From: Sphingobacteriales bacterium
GTDB lineage: Bacteria; Bacteroidota; Bacteroidia; Sphingobacteriales; Sphingobacteriaceae
Assembly: GCA_947478655.1 (NCBI GenBank)
Contig: CANJWU010000068.1
Location: 1 to 6,659 of the forward strand
Reading direction: 5' to 3'
Length of the DNA stretch: 6,659 bases
Position numbers and translations under genes: made by a program. This document shows, one piece after another, positions 1 to 6,659 of the stretch. Within the stretch, counting starts at the first letter, position 1. Every line of letters starts with the position of its first letter. The notes beneath the pieces were generated by a model. That model had not been told where the DNA came from, did not search any database, and worked only from the letters and a program-made list of their open reading frames with translations.

Positions 1-4
1 AATT

Positions 5-1666
5 ATGTTATTAAAATTAATTATTCAAAATTTTGCAATTATAGATCAACTGGAAATAACATTCCACGAAGACCTATCAATTATAACCGGCGAAACTGGC
101 GCGGGTAAGTCTATTATATTAGGGGCATTGGGCTTATTGCTTGGCAATAGAGCAGATGCAAAATCATTGAAACAATCGGATCAAAAATGCATTATCGAAG
201 GACATTTTAAATTAAGCGAATTGTACTTAAAGCCTTTCTTCGATAGCCATGAACTTGACTATGATAGCCATTGTATTTTAAGAAGAGAGATTAATACAGA
301 AGGTAAATCGCGGGCATTTATCAACGATACGCCTGTCAATTTAACTATTTTAAAAACACTAGGTGAAAAGCTTGTTGATATTCATTCGCAACACGAAACC
401 ATTACATTGAACAATAAACATTTTCAATTAAGTGTGGTGGACAGTGTATGTATGCACAAAGATCTCTTATCGCAGTATCATAAAGATTTCAGGGTTTTTC
501 AAGATCAAAAAAATACACTTGCAGCATTAATAGCAAACAGCGAGAAAGGGAAAGCAGAATTTGATTATTTGCAGTTTCAATTTGAAGAGCTCGAACAGGC
601 TAGCTTAAAAGCATCCGAAGAAGCCACACTCGAAATAGAACAAAAACAGTTAACGCATGCCGAAGAAATTAAAACGGCGCTCGATCAGGTTGCTCAAATT
701 TTAGCCGAATCGGATCCTGCCGTTAGCATACAATTAAAAAATAGCATTCAATTATTAAATACAATTGAAAAATATAGCGATTCCATCACAGGCTTAAAAG
801 ATCGCTTATCGGCAAGCTTAATAGAGATCAAAGACATTGCAGCCGAACTTGCTGATCAAGCAATGCAAACAAGCTTAGACCCAAGCAGACTCACAATCAT
901 AGAAGATCGCTTAAATTTAATATATAAACTTCAACAAAAACACCGATTAAATTCTACTGAAGAATTAATCGCATTGCAAATGCAAATTGAACAAAAAATG
1001 TTAGCATTTGCAGGCATCGACGACCAAATTGATACTTTAAAAATTACCCTAGAAAAAAACGAAATTGCCTTAAAGAAAATCGCAAGTACCCTATCAGAAA
1101 ATAGAGTCAAAGGTGTTGCATTATTAATTCAACACATTAATGCTTTACTCGTTGATGTAGGCATGCCCAATGCTTTATTTCAAGTATCGCAAGAACAATC
1201 AACGCAACTTTCAGAAAACGGCTTTGATAAAATTACTTTCCTGTTTAGTGCAAACAAGGGTTTCAGTCCATCGGAATTAAGCAAAGTTGCATCGGGTGGT
1301 GAGCTTTCTAGGTTAATGCTTTGCATCAAAAGTATCATTGCTCAAAACGAAAAATTGGCTACCATTATTTTTGACGAAATTGATACTGGTATTTCTGGTG
1401 AAGTAGCCAACAAAGTGGGCAGCATTTTACAAAGTCTTAGTAAAAATATGCAAGTGATTAGTATTACCCATTTGCCTCAAATTGCTGGCTTAGGCGATGC
1501 ACATTATTTTGTTTATAAAGATCATCAAAAAGACAAAACCTATACGAATATCAGAATATTAAACATGGAGGAAAGAGTGCTCGAAATTGCAAAAATGTTG
1601 AGTGGTGATAATCCAAGTGAAATTGCAATGGGTACTGCAAAAGAGCTCATCAAAACCAAAAAATAA
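5..1666 (+). CDS. recN: DNA repair protein RecN (SMC-like ATPase)
   Basis: RecN is a cytosolic SMC-family ATPase that acts early in recombinational repair of double-strand breaks, alongside RecA. The 553-residue protein is full family length (about 550). The N-terminal ATPase half has the family opening (KLIIQNFAIID) and Walker A GETGAGKS at residues 29-36, followed by the RecN block VDIHSQHE at 124-131. The middle (about 165-380) is rich in Glu, Lys, Gln and Leu, consistent with two coiled-coil arms, and holds the RecN-type stretch DRLNLIYKLQQKHR at 301-314. The C-terminal half has the ABC signature ASGGELSR (429-436), Walker B TIIFDE (453-458; Asp457, Glu458), the D-loop region DTGISG (460-465) and the switch histidine in ITHLPQIA (His489). 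No key residue is missing and the frame is intact. Only four bases precede the ATG, so the upstream signals and an alternative start cannot be judged; the ATG fits the usual N-terminus. fabI follows 83 bp downstream on the same strand. Confidence 0.97.
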   Translation: MLLKLIIQNFAIIDQLEITFHEDLSIITGETGAGKSIILGALGLLLGNRADAKSLKQSDQKCIIEGHFKLSELYLKPFFDSHELDYDSHCILRREINTEGKSRAFINDTPVNLTILKTLGEKLVDIHSQHETITLNNKHFQLSVVDSVCMHKDLLSQYHKDFRVFQDQKNTLAALIANSEKGKAEFDYLQFQFEELEQASLKASEEATLEIEQKQLTHAEEIKTALDQVAQILAESDPAVSIQLKNSIQLLNTIEKYSDSITGLKDRLSASLIEIKDIAAELADQAMQTSLDPSRLTIIEDRLNLIYKLQQKHRLNSTEELIALQMQIEQKMLAFAGIDDQIDTLKITLEKNEIALKKIASTLSENRVKGVALLIQHINALLVDVGMPNALFQVSQEQSTQLSENGFDKITFLFSANKGFSPSELSKVASGGELSRLMLCIKSIIAQNEKLATIIFDEIDTGISGEVANKVGSILQSLSKNMQVISITHLPQIAGLGDAHYFVYKDHQKDKTYTNIRILNMEERVLEIAKMLSGDNPSEIAMGTAKELIKTKK

Positions 1667-1694
1667 CAGAAATAACAAATTACAAGCATTCTTA

Positions 1695-1726
1695 TTAGTA
1701 AATATCCCGTAATGCTATTATATTTA
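1695..1726 (+). promoter_or_regulatory. weak candidate Bacteroidota-type promoter for fabI
   Basis: The Bacteroidota housekeeping sigma factor prefers TTTG around -33 and TAnnTTTG around -7, about 19-21 bp apart. The recN-fabI gap has TTAG at 1695-1698, a 20-bp spacer, then TATATTTA at 1719-1726. That is 3 of 4 and 5 of 6 fixed positions, with acceptable spacing, ending 23 bp before the fabI ATG. The sequence is very AT-rich, so a match this good can arise by chance. There is no clear terminator after recN, so fabI could also be reached by read-through from recN. Confidence 0.27.
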
Positions 1727-1749
1727 ACCTTAACAAAATAAAAAAGATT

Positions 1750-2565
1750 ATGTCAAACAACTTATTAGCAGGTAAAAGAGGCATCATTTTTGGTGCGTTG
1801 AACGAAAATTCGATTGCATGGAAAGTGGCGCAACAAGCCGTACAACAAGGTGCAAAAATAACTTTAACCAACGCTCCTATTGCATTACGCATGGGCGAAA
1901 TGAATAAACTTGCAGCAGAATGCAATGCAGAAATTATTGCTGCAGATGTAACTAGTATGGATGATTTAAAAAATCTATTTGAGAAATCGATGGAGATTTT
2001 AGGCGGAAAAATTGATTTTGTTTTACATTCTGTTGGTATGAGTATCAATGTTCGTAAAGGAATTCATTATACCGAATCTAATTACGACAACATGCACAAA
2101 GGCTTTGATATTTCTGCAATGTCCTTACATAGGGTTTTACAAACAGCTTATTCGATGGATGCCATTAGCGAATGGGGTTCTGTTTTAACCTTATCTTATA
2201 TTGCTGCACAAAGAGTATTCCCAGACTATAACGATATGGCAGATGCCAAAGCATTGTTAGAATCTATTACCAGAAGTTTTGGATACCACTACGGAAAATT
2301 TAGGAAAGTAAGAGTGAACTCTATTTCACAATCACCAACCTACACTACAGCAGGTTCGGGTGTTAAAGGCTTCGATGGTTTTTATAACTATGCCAATAAA
2401 ATGTCGCCACTTGGAAATGCAACAGCAGACCAATGTGCAGAATATTGTATCAGCATGTTCTCGGATTATACAAGAATGGTCACTATGCAAAATTTATTCC
2501 ATGATGGAGGATTTTCATTCACTGGTGTTGATGCAGAAATTATTGAGGCAATGGGCTCTAAATAA
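1750..2565 (+). CDS. fabI: enoyl-[acyl-carrier-protein] reductase, FabI type
   Basis: FabI carries out the last step of each type II fatty acid elongation cycle, reducing trans-2-enoyl-ACP to acyl-ACP with NAD(P)H in the cytosol. The 271-residue protein is an SDR-fold enzyme slightly longer than E. coli FabI (262). The cofactor site shows the divergent FabI glycine motif FGALNENSIA (14-23), Asp66-Val67, and HSVG (93-96). The catalytic set is complete: Tyr150, and Tyr160-x6-Lys167 in YNDMADAK. The glycine matching the known triclosan-contact residue is kept (Gly96). The substrate loop reads SQSPTYTTAGSGVKGFDGF (193-211), followed by KMSPLGNATAD. This is the form I associate with Bacteroidota rather than the SAGPIRT form of E. 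coli. The start is well fixed: an in-frame TAA lies at 1699-1701 and no ATG, GTG or TTG lies between it and 1750. The leader is A-rich without a Shine-Dalgarno sequence. An ordinary SDR ketoreductase is unlikely given the Y-x6-K spacing. Confidence 0.96.
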   Translation: MSNNLLAGKRGIIFGALNENSIAWKVAQQAVQQGAKITLTNAPIALRMGEMNKLAAECNAEIIAADVTSMDDLKNLFEKSMEILGGKIDFVLHSVGMSINVRKGIHYTESNYDNMHKGFDISAMSLHRVLQTAYSMDAISEWGSVLTLSYIAAQRVFPDYNDMADAKALLESITRSFGYHYGKFRKVRVNSISQSPTYTTAGSGVKGFDGFYNYANKMSPLGNATADQCAEYCISMFSDYTRMVTMQNLFHDGGFSFTGVDAEIIEAMGSK

Positions 2566-2581
2566 TTTTGAATCAACAGCA

Positions 2582-2619
2582 AATAAAAAAGGCTTCGAAA
2601 TTTCGAAGCCTTTTTTATT
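2582..2619. terminator. bidirectional intrinsic terminator shared by fabI and clpC
   Basis: The 56-bp gap between the convergent stop codons of fabI (2563-2565) and clpC (2622-2624) holds a perfect 38-nt palindrome. Its GC-containing core is GGCTTCGAAA/TTTCGAAGCC at 2591-2610, about 8 bp of stem around an AATT loop. A run of six A (2585-2590) flanks it on the left and six T (2611-2616) on the right. In RNA from either strand the hairpin is followed by a U-tract, so it can stop fabI transcripts rightwards and clpC transcripts leftwards. The clpC stop lies only 11 bp from the core hairpin. Confidence 0.93.
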
Positions 2620-2621
2620 GA

Positions 2622-5198
2622 TTAATTTTTAGAAGAATCCTGATCTTCTTTTTTCTTGCGTTTTGGCTTAGCTGGTTTGTCAGCAACAATAGCTGTTTCA
2701 GATTTAATTACTTTCACCACTACTTCTTCCGCATCTTTCACAAAATCTACTTCGAGTGTATCTCCTTCTTTCAAATCACCTTTTAATATTTCTTCTGCAA
2801 TAGGGTCTTCTAAGTATTTTTGAATCGCTCGGTTTAATGGTCTTGCACCAAAATTGGGATCGAAACCTTTTTCTGCAATAAATTCTTTGGCATTTTCTGT
2901 TAATTGAATTTGATAACCCATTAACAATAACCTGCCGAATAACTCTTTTAATTCGATGTCGATGATTTTGAATATATCTTCTTTTTGTAGTGAATTAAAT
3001 ACAATAACATCGTCAATTCTATTTAAAAACTCCGGCGCAAAGGCACGCTTCAAGGCGTTTTCTACAACAGACTTTGCGTTGGTATCTGCTTGCGCAACTT
3101 TTGCAGTTGTTGTAAATCCAACACCTTGACCAAATTCTTTTAATTGTCTTGAACCAATATTGGAAGTCATGATGATGATGGTATTTCTAAAATCAACTTT
3201 ACGGCCTAAGCTATCGGTTAAGATGCCATCGTCTAATACTTGCAATAAAATATTGAACACATCTGGATGCGCTTTTTCTATTTCATCTAATAAAATAACA
3301 GCATAAGGTTTTCTTCTTACTTTTTCTGTTAGTTGTCCACCCTCTTCGTAGCCAACATATCCTGGAGGCGCACCAACTAAACGAGAAATAGCAAATTTTT
3401 CCATGTATTCACTCATGTCAATTCTAATTAAAGAATCTTCTGATTCAAACATGAACCTAGCTAAAACTTTTGCTAATTCGGTTTTACCAACACCCGTAGG
3501 ACCTAAGAATATAAAGGATCCTATCGGTTTTTTAGGATCTTTTAAACCTGCACGCGTTCTTCGAATGGCTTTAGCTAATTTAATAATGGCTTCGTCTTGT
3601 CCAATAATTTGTCCTTTCAATTCGTCTGCCATATTCAATAACCTTTGGCTATCGGTTTGGCCAACTCTTTGAATTGGAATACCGGTCATCATCGAAACAA
3701 CTTCTGCTACGTTGTCTTCTGTAACAACATATTTTTTATTTTTCGTTTCTGCTTCCCATTCAACTTTTGCAGATTCTAATTGTTCTAATAATTGCTTTTC
3801 GTTATCGCGTAATTTTGCAGCCTCTTCGTATTTTTGAGAACGCACTACCCGATTTTTTTCCACTTTTATTTCTTCGATTTTTTGTTCTACATCGATGATG
3901 TTTTGTGGCACATGAATATTGGTGATGTGTACCCTAGAACCTGCTTCGTCGAGCGCATCGATGGCTTTGTCTGGTAAGAAACGATCGCTCATATAGCGTG
4001 TAGTTAAATTCACACAGGCTTCTATGGCTTCTTGCGTATAAGTTACATTGTGGTGTTCCTCATACTTTTCTTTGATATTATTTAATATGATTACGGTTTC
4101 TTCGGGTGTTGCCGGATTCACAATTACTTTTTGGAATCGACGATCGAGTGCGCCATCTTTTTCAATAAATTGACGGTATTCATCGAGTGTAGTTGCACCA
4201 ATACATTGAATTTCTCCTCTTGCTAAAGCAGGCTTAAACATATTGGAAGCATCTAAAGAACCCGATGCACCACCTGCGCCAACAATGGTATGAATTTCGT
4301 CGATAAATAAAATAACATCGGGTGATTTTTCGAGTTCGTTCATGACCGCTTTCATGCGTTCTTCGAATTGACCACGGTATTTTGTACCTGCAACTAAAGA
4401 CGCTAAATCGAGTGTAACTACGCGTTTATTAAACAATACCCTCGACACTTTTCTTTGTACAATTCTTAATGCCAAACCCTCTGCAATAGCTGATTTTCCT
4501 ACGCCTGGCTCGCCTATTAAAATTGGATTATTCTTTTTTCTCCTCGATAAAATTTGAGAAACTCTTTCAATTTCTTTTTCTCTTCCAACAATTGGATCTA
4601 GTTTGCCATCTTCAGCCGCACGCGTTAAATCTCTTCCGAAATTATCAAGCACGGGTGTTTTAGACTTCGCATCTCCAACTGGTTTTTTTGCGTTTGTATA
4701 ACTATCTTCTTCTTTGTAACCATCGTCATCGGATGGATTACTTGGCATTTCTGAACTTGGATTTAAGCGAAAAGTTTCTAATTGATTTTTAAATACTTCG
4801 TAGTTTACATTGAATTGCGAAAGAATTTGCGAAGCAATATTATCTTCGTCTCTTAAAATAGAAAGCAATAAATGTTCCGTTCCAATTACTTCACTTTTAA
4901 AAATCTTTGCTTCTAGGTAAGTTATTTTTAATACTTTTTCGGCTTGTTTTGTCAAAGGGATATTCCCCAAGTTGACATTGGTTCCAGAAGTGCCTCTTAC
5001 TGCATCTTCGACAGATTTTCTAAGTCTGGCAGTATCTATTCCAAGTGATTTAACCACTTTGATAGCCACCCCATCTCCTTCTCTGATCAAACCTAAAAGC
5101 AAATGCTCTGTACCTATATAATCGTGTCCTAAACGCAATGCTTCCTCTCTACTGTAGGAAATTACGTCTTTTACTCTTGGTGAAAATTTTGCTTCCAT
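2622..5198 (-). CDS. clpC: ATP-dependent Clp protease ATP-binding subunit ClpC
   Basis: ClpC is an Hsp100 AAA+ unfoldase that forms a hexamer and feeds proteins into ClpP; ClpP is not encoded here. From the ATG at 5198-5196 it has 858 residues, longer than B. subtilis ClpC (810). Two Clp-N repeats come first (about 5-55 and 82-131; the paired motif is IGTEHLLL), then an acidic linker (148-182). The first AAA module has GEPGVGKS (229-236), pore loop KYRG (273-276), Walker B ILFIDE (296-301) and Arg353-Arg354. A short UVR-type middle domain (about 447-482) separates ClpC from ClpB. The second module has GPTGVGKT (566-573), GYVG (613-616), VILLDE (634-639) and sensor 2 GARPL (784-788). VGF at 693-695 sits where the ClpP-docking loop lies. 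The tail is lysine-rich (PKRKKK, 845-850). The frame opens 28 codons further upstream, to 5282, but that AT-rich extension looks unlike the family, while MEAKFSPRVKDV is the expected N-terminus. No CIRCE element is seen upstream. Confidence 0.96.
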   Translation of the reverse strand: MEAKFSPRVKDVISYSREEALRLGHDYIGTEHLLLGLIREGDGVAIKVVKSLGIDTARLRKSVEDAVRGTSGTNVNLGNIPLTKQAEKVLKITYLEAKIFKSEVIGTEHLLLSILRDEDNIASQILSQFNVNYEVFKNQLETFRLNPSSEMPSNPSDDDGYKEEDSYTNAKKPVGDAKSKTPVLDNFGRDLTRAAEDGKLDPIVGREKEIERVSQILSRRKKNNPILIGEPGVGKSAIAEGLALRIVQRKVSRVLFNKRVVTLDLASLVAGTKYRGQFEERMKAVMNELEKSPDVILFIDEIHTIVGAGGASGSLDASNMFKPALARGEIQCIGATTLDEYRQFIEKDGALDRRFQKVIVNPATPEETVIILNNIKEKYEEHHNVTYTQEAIEACVNLTTRYMSDRFLPDKAIDALDEAGSRVHITNIHVPQNIIDVEQKIEEIKVEKNRVVRSQKYEEAAKLRDNEKQLLEQLESAKVEWEAETKNKKYVVTEDNVAEVVSMMTGIPIQRVGQTDSQRLLNMADELKGQIIGQDEAIIKLAKAIRRTRAGLKDPKKPIGSFIFLGPTGVGKTELAKVLARFMFESEDSLIRIDMSEYMEKFAISRLVGAPPGYVGYEEGGQLTEKVRRKPYAVILLDEIEKAHPDVFNILLQVLDDGILTDSLGRKVDFRNTIIIMTSNIGSRQLKEFGQGVGFTTTAKVAQADTNAKSVVENALKRAFAPEFLNRIDDVIVFNSLQKEDIFKIIDIELKELFGRLLLMGYQIQLTENAKEFIAEKGFDPNFGARPLNRAIQKYLEDPIAEEILKGDLKEGDTLEVDFVKDAEEVVVKVIKSETAIVADKPAKPKRKKKEDQDSSKN

Positions 5199-5409
5199 AA
5201 TTATTGATTTCTGGTTTGAAAACGAACTAATGTATCTATTTGTTGGCTTGCTTTCAAAATATATATTATCCACATAAGTCAAAAACTAAGCCAAGCGCCT
5301 AAAAACTAGTATTTTCTAGCATAAAATGACAATTTGGCAAAGCAACAAAGCTATTTATGGGTTTTTTTTCAGCGATTTTTAGCGATATTTACCTCATAAA
5401 ATTTGAAAC
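5199..5409. promoter_or_regulatory. divergent clpC-ettA intergenic region
   Basis: These 211 bp separate two divergent starts, so the promoters of both genes should lie here. The sequence is strongly AT-rich. I found no convincing pair of TTTG and TAnnTTTG boxes with correct spacing on either strand, no CIRCE repeat, no RNA gene and no Shine-Dalgarno sequence. Partial matches exist: TATATTTT on the minus strand at 5263-5256 for clpC, and TATTTATG at 5352-5359 for ettA. Other content is a direct repeat of AAAAACTA at 5281 and 5301 (exactly 20 bp apart), an 8-T run at 5362-5369, and the tandem 10-mer listed separately. Confidence 0.6.
5371..5390. repeat. imperfect tandem 10-bp repeat in the ettA leader
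   Basis: Two adjacent decamers, AGCGATTTTT (5371-5380) and AGCGATATTT (5381-5390), match at 9 of 10 positions and end 19 bp before the ettA ATG. About one helical turn per copy would suit a protein-binding site, but two copies in AT-rich DNA could be chance. No function is claimed. Confidence 0.45.
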
Positions 5410-6659
5410 ATGTCGGACGAAAAAATAATATTTTCGATGGCTGGAGTGAATAAGATTCACCCTCCACAGAAACAAGTATTAAAAAACATCTATTTATCCT
5501 TTTTTTATGGCGCCAAAATTGGGGTTTTAGGATTAAATGGTTCAGGAAAATCTTCTTTATTAAGAATAATTGCGGGCATCGATAAAGCTTATCAAGGCGA
5601 AGTTGTTTTTGCACCCGGATTTAGTGTTGGGCTTTTGGAACAAGAACCACAATTAGATGACAATAAAACAGTTTTAGAAGTAGTTCGCGAAGGCGTTAAA
5701 TCGGTAACCGACATTTTAGAAGAATACGAAAGCATCAACGAAAAATTTGGTTTGCCCGAATATTATGAAGATGCTGATAAAATGGAAAAATTAATGGCCC
5801 GTCAAGGCGAATTGCAAGATTTGATTGATGCGGTTAACGGATGGGAATTAGATAATAAATTAGAACGCGCAATGGATGCTTTGCGTTGCCCTGAAGGAGA
5901 TACTTTTATTAAAACATTATCTGGAGGTGAACGCAGAAGAGTTGCCCTGTGCAGATTGCTTTTACAAGAACCTGATGTTTTATTATTAGACGAGCCCACC
6001 AACCACTTAGATGCGGAATCTATCGATTGGTTAGAACAACATTTACAACAATATAAAGGCACCGTTATTGCGGTTACCCACGATCGATATTTCTTAGACA
6101 ATGTTGCATGTTGGATTTTAGAATTAGACCGCGGCGAAGGCATTCCATGGAAAGGTAATTATTCTTCTTGGCTAGATCAAAAATCTAAACGCTTACAATC
6201 GGAAGATAAAACCGAAAGCAAAAGACAAAAAACTTTAGAGCGCGAATTAGAATGGGTGCGCATGGCACCAAAAGCAAGACAGGCAAAATCTAAAGCTCGA
6301 TTATCTAATTACGAAAAACTGGCCAGCGAAGAAACAAAAGAACGCGAAGAACGCTTAGAATTATTTATTCCACCCGGACCAAGATTAGGCAATGTGGTAA
6401 TTGAAGCACATGGCGTTTCTAAAGCATACGGCGATAAACTTTTATACGAAAACTTAGAACTTACTTTACCTCCAGCAGGTATAGTAGGTATTATTGGCCC
6501 CAACGGAGCAGGTAAAACCACTTTGTTTAAATTGATTACCGGCGAAGAAAAACCCGATAGCGGAACTTTTAAAATTGGTGAAACAGTGAAGCTTGCTTAT
6601 GTTGATCAATTACACAAAGACATGGACCCAACTAAAACTGTTTTTGAAGCCATAACTGG
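5410..6659 (+). CDS. ettA: energy-dependent translational throttle protein EttA (3' end outside the window)
   Basis: EttA is an ABC-F ATPase without membrane segments. In E. coli it binds the ribosomal E site and gates the first steps of elongation according to the ATP/ADP ratio. 416 codons are present of an expected total near 555. The first ABC domain has GLNGSGKS (41-48), signature LSGGERRR (170-177), Walker B LLLDEP (191-196, with the ABC-F catalytic Glu195) and THDRYFLD (223-230). The arm insertion is at about 96-147. The linker matches E. coli EttA closely: [15 protein letters not shown] (241-255), ELEWVR (279-284) and [10 protein letters not shown] (318-327). This is the P-site tRNA interaction motif and separates EttA from Uup, YbiT and resistance-type ABC-F proteins. 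The second domain shows Walker A GPNGAGKT (363-370) and [10 protein letters not shown] (391-400). Its signature and Walker B lie beyond the window. The start is fixed by an in-frame TGA at 5404-5406, just before the ATG. There is no Shine-Dalgarno sequence. The gene is divergent from clpC. The break is the window edge, not a mutation. Confidence 0.95.
   Translation, partial: MSDEKIIFSMAGVNKIHPPQKQVLKNIYLSFFYGAKIGVLGLNGSGKSSLLRIIAGIDKAYQGEVVFAPGFSVGLLEQEPQLDDNKTVLEVVREGVKSVTDILEEYESINEKFGLPEYYEDADKMEKLMARQGELQDLIDAVNGWELDNKLERAMDALRCPEGDTFIKTLSGGERRRVALCRLLLQEPDVLLLDEPTNHLDAESIDWLEQHLQQYKGTVIAVTHDRYFLDNVACWILELDRGEGIPWKGNYSSWLDQKSKRLQSEDKTESKRQKTLERELEWVRMAPKARQAKSKARLSNYEKLASEETKEREERLELFIPPGPRLGNVVIEAHGVSKAYGDKLLYENLELTLPPAGIVGIIGPNGAGKTTLFKLITGEEKPDSGTFKIGETVKLAYVDQLHKDMDPTKTVFEAIT

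Noticed and set aside
1685..1716. Inverted repeat AGCATT/AATGCT after recN as a terminator
   Set aside because: Only a 6-bp AT-rich stem with a 20-nt loop and no U-tract following; too weak to stop transcription.
1695..2048. 117-codon open frame on the minus strand
   Set aside because: It lies almost wholly antisense to fabI, whose catalytic motifs are intact; the translation is low-complexity hydrophobic with no recognisable family.
2360..2632. 90-codon open frame on the plus strand
   Set aside because: It overlaps the 3' end of fabI in another frame and runs through the terminator hairpin; it has no family features.
3403..3672. 89-codon open frame on the plus strand
   Set aside because: Antisense to the conserved second Walker A region of clpC; the apparent protein is a mirror of clpC codons.
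5256..5283. Promoter for clpC on the minus strand (TTTG at 5283-5280, TATATTTT at 5263-5256)
   Set aside because: The spacer is 16 bp, shorter than the 19-21 bp expected, and the -7 box lacks its final G. It is not better than chance in AT-rich DNA.
5243..5294. Inverted repeat TTGGCTT (5243-5249) / AAGCCAA (5288-5294)
   Set aside because: A 7-bp stem with a 38-nt loop is weak and expected by chance at this length; no link to a regulator.
5397..5405. TAAAATTTG just before the ettA ATG as a -7 promoter box
   Set aside because: There is one extra base between TA and TTTG, and it lies so close to the ATG that the mRNA would be leaderless.
5369..5614. 81-codon open frame on the minus strand
   Set aside because: Antisense to the start of ettA and its first Walker A; no family features.
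5802..6521. Two minus-strand open frames (5802-6143 and 6309-6521)
   Set aside because: Both are antisense to conserved ABC domains of ettA, whose sense-strand translation matches the family throughout.

Overview
The window looks like ordinary housekeeping chromosome from a low-GC member of the Bacteroidota. The clade is inferred from three things. The FabI has a Bacteroidota-style substrate loop (SQSPTYTTAGSGVKGFDGF). The ClpC belongs to the long type with a lysine-rich tail. None of the start codons with visible upstream sequence has a Shine-Dalgarno sequence; the leaders are A/T-rich. There is no sign of a mobile element, CRISPR array, tRNA, rRNA or phage gene.

Layout from left to right: recN (5-1666, +), a complete SMC-like DNA repair ATPase; an 83-bp gap; fabI (1750-2565, +), a complete NADH-type enoyl-ACP reductase; a long perfect palindrome (2582-2619) serving as a shared terminator; clpC (5198-2622, -), a complete Hsp100 unfoldase convergent with fabI; a 211-bp divergent intergenic region (5199-5409); and ettA (5410 to the window end, +), an ABC-F translation factor cut off by the window edge inside its second ATPase domain.

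The four genes serve different core processes: double-strand break repair, fatty acid elongation, proteolysis with ClpP, and translation initiation control. They do not form one pathway. recN and fabI could be co-transcribed. clpC is read towards fabI and ends against the shared hairpin. clpC and ettA are divergent and must have separate promoters in the region between them.

I looked for a new biological system and do not see one. The points worth a second look are small: the exceptionally long symmetric terminator, the corrected clpC start, a short overlapping upstream ORF before ettA, and a tandem 10-mer in the ettA leader.
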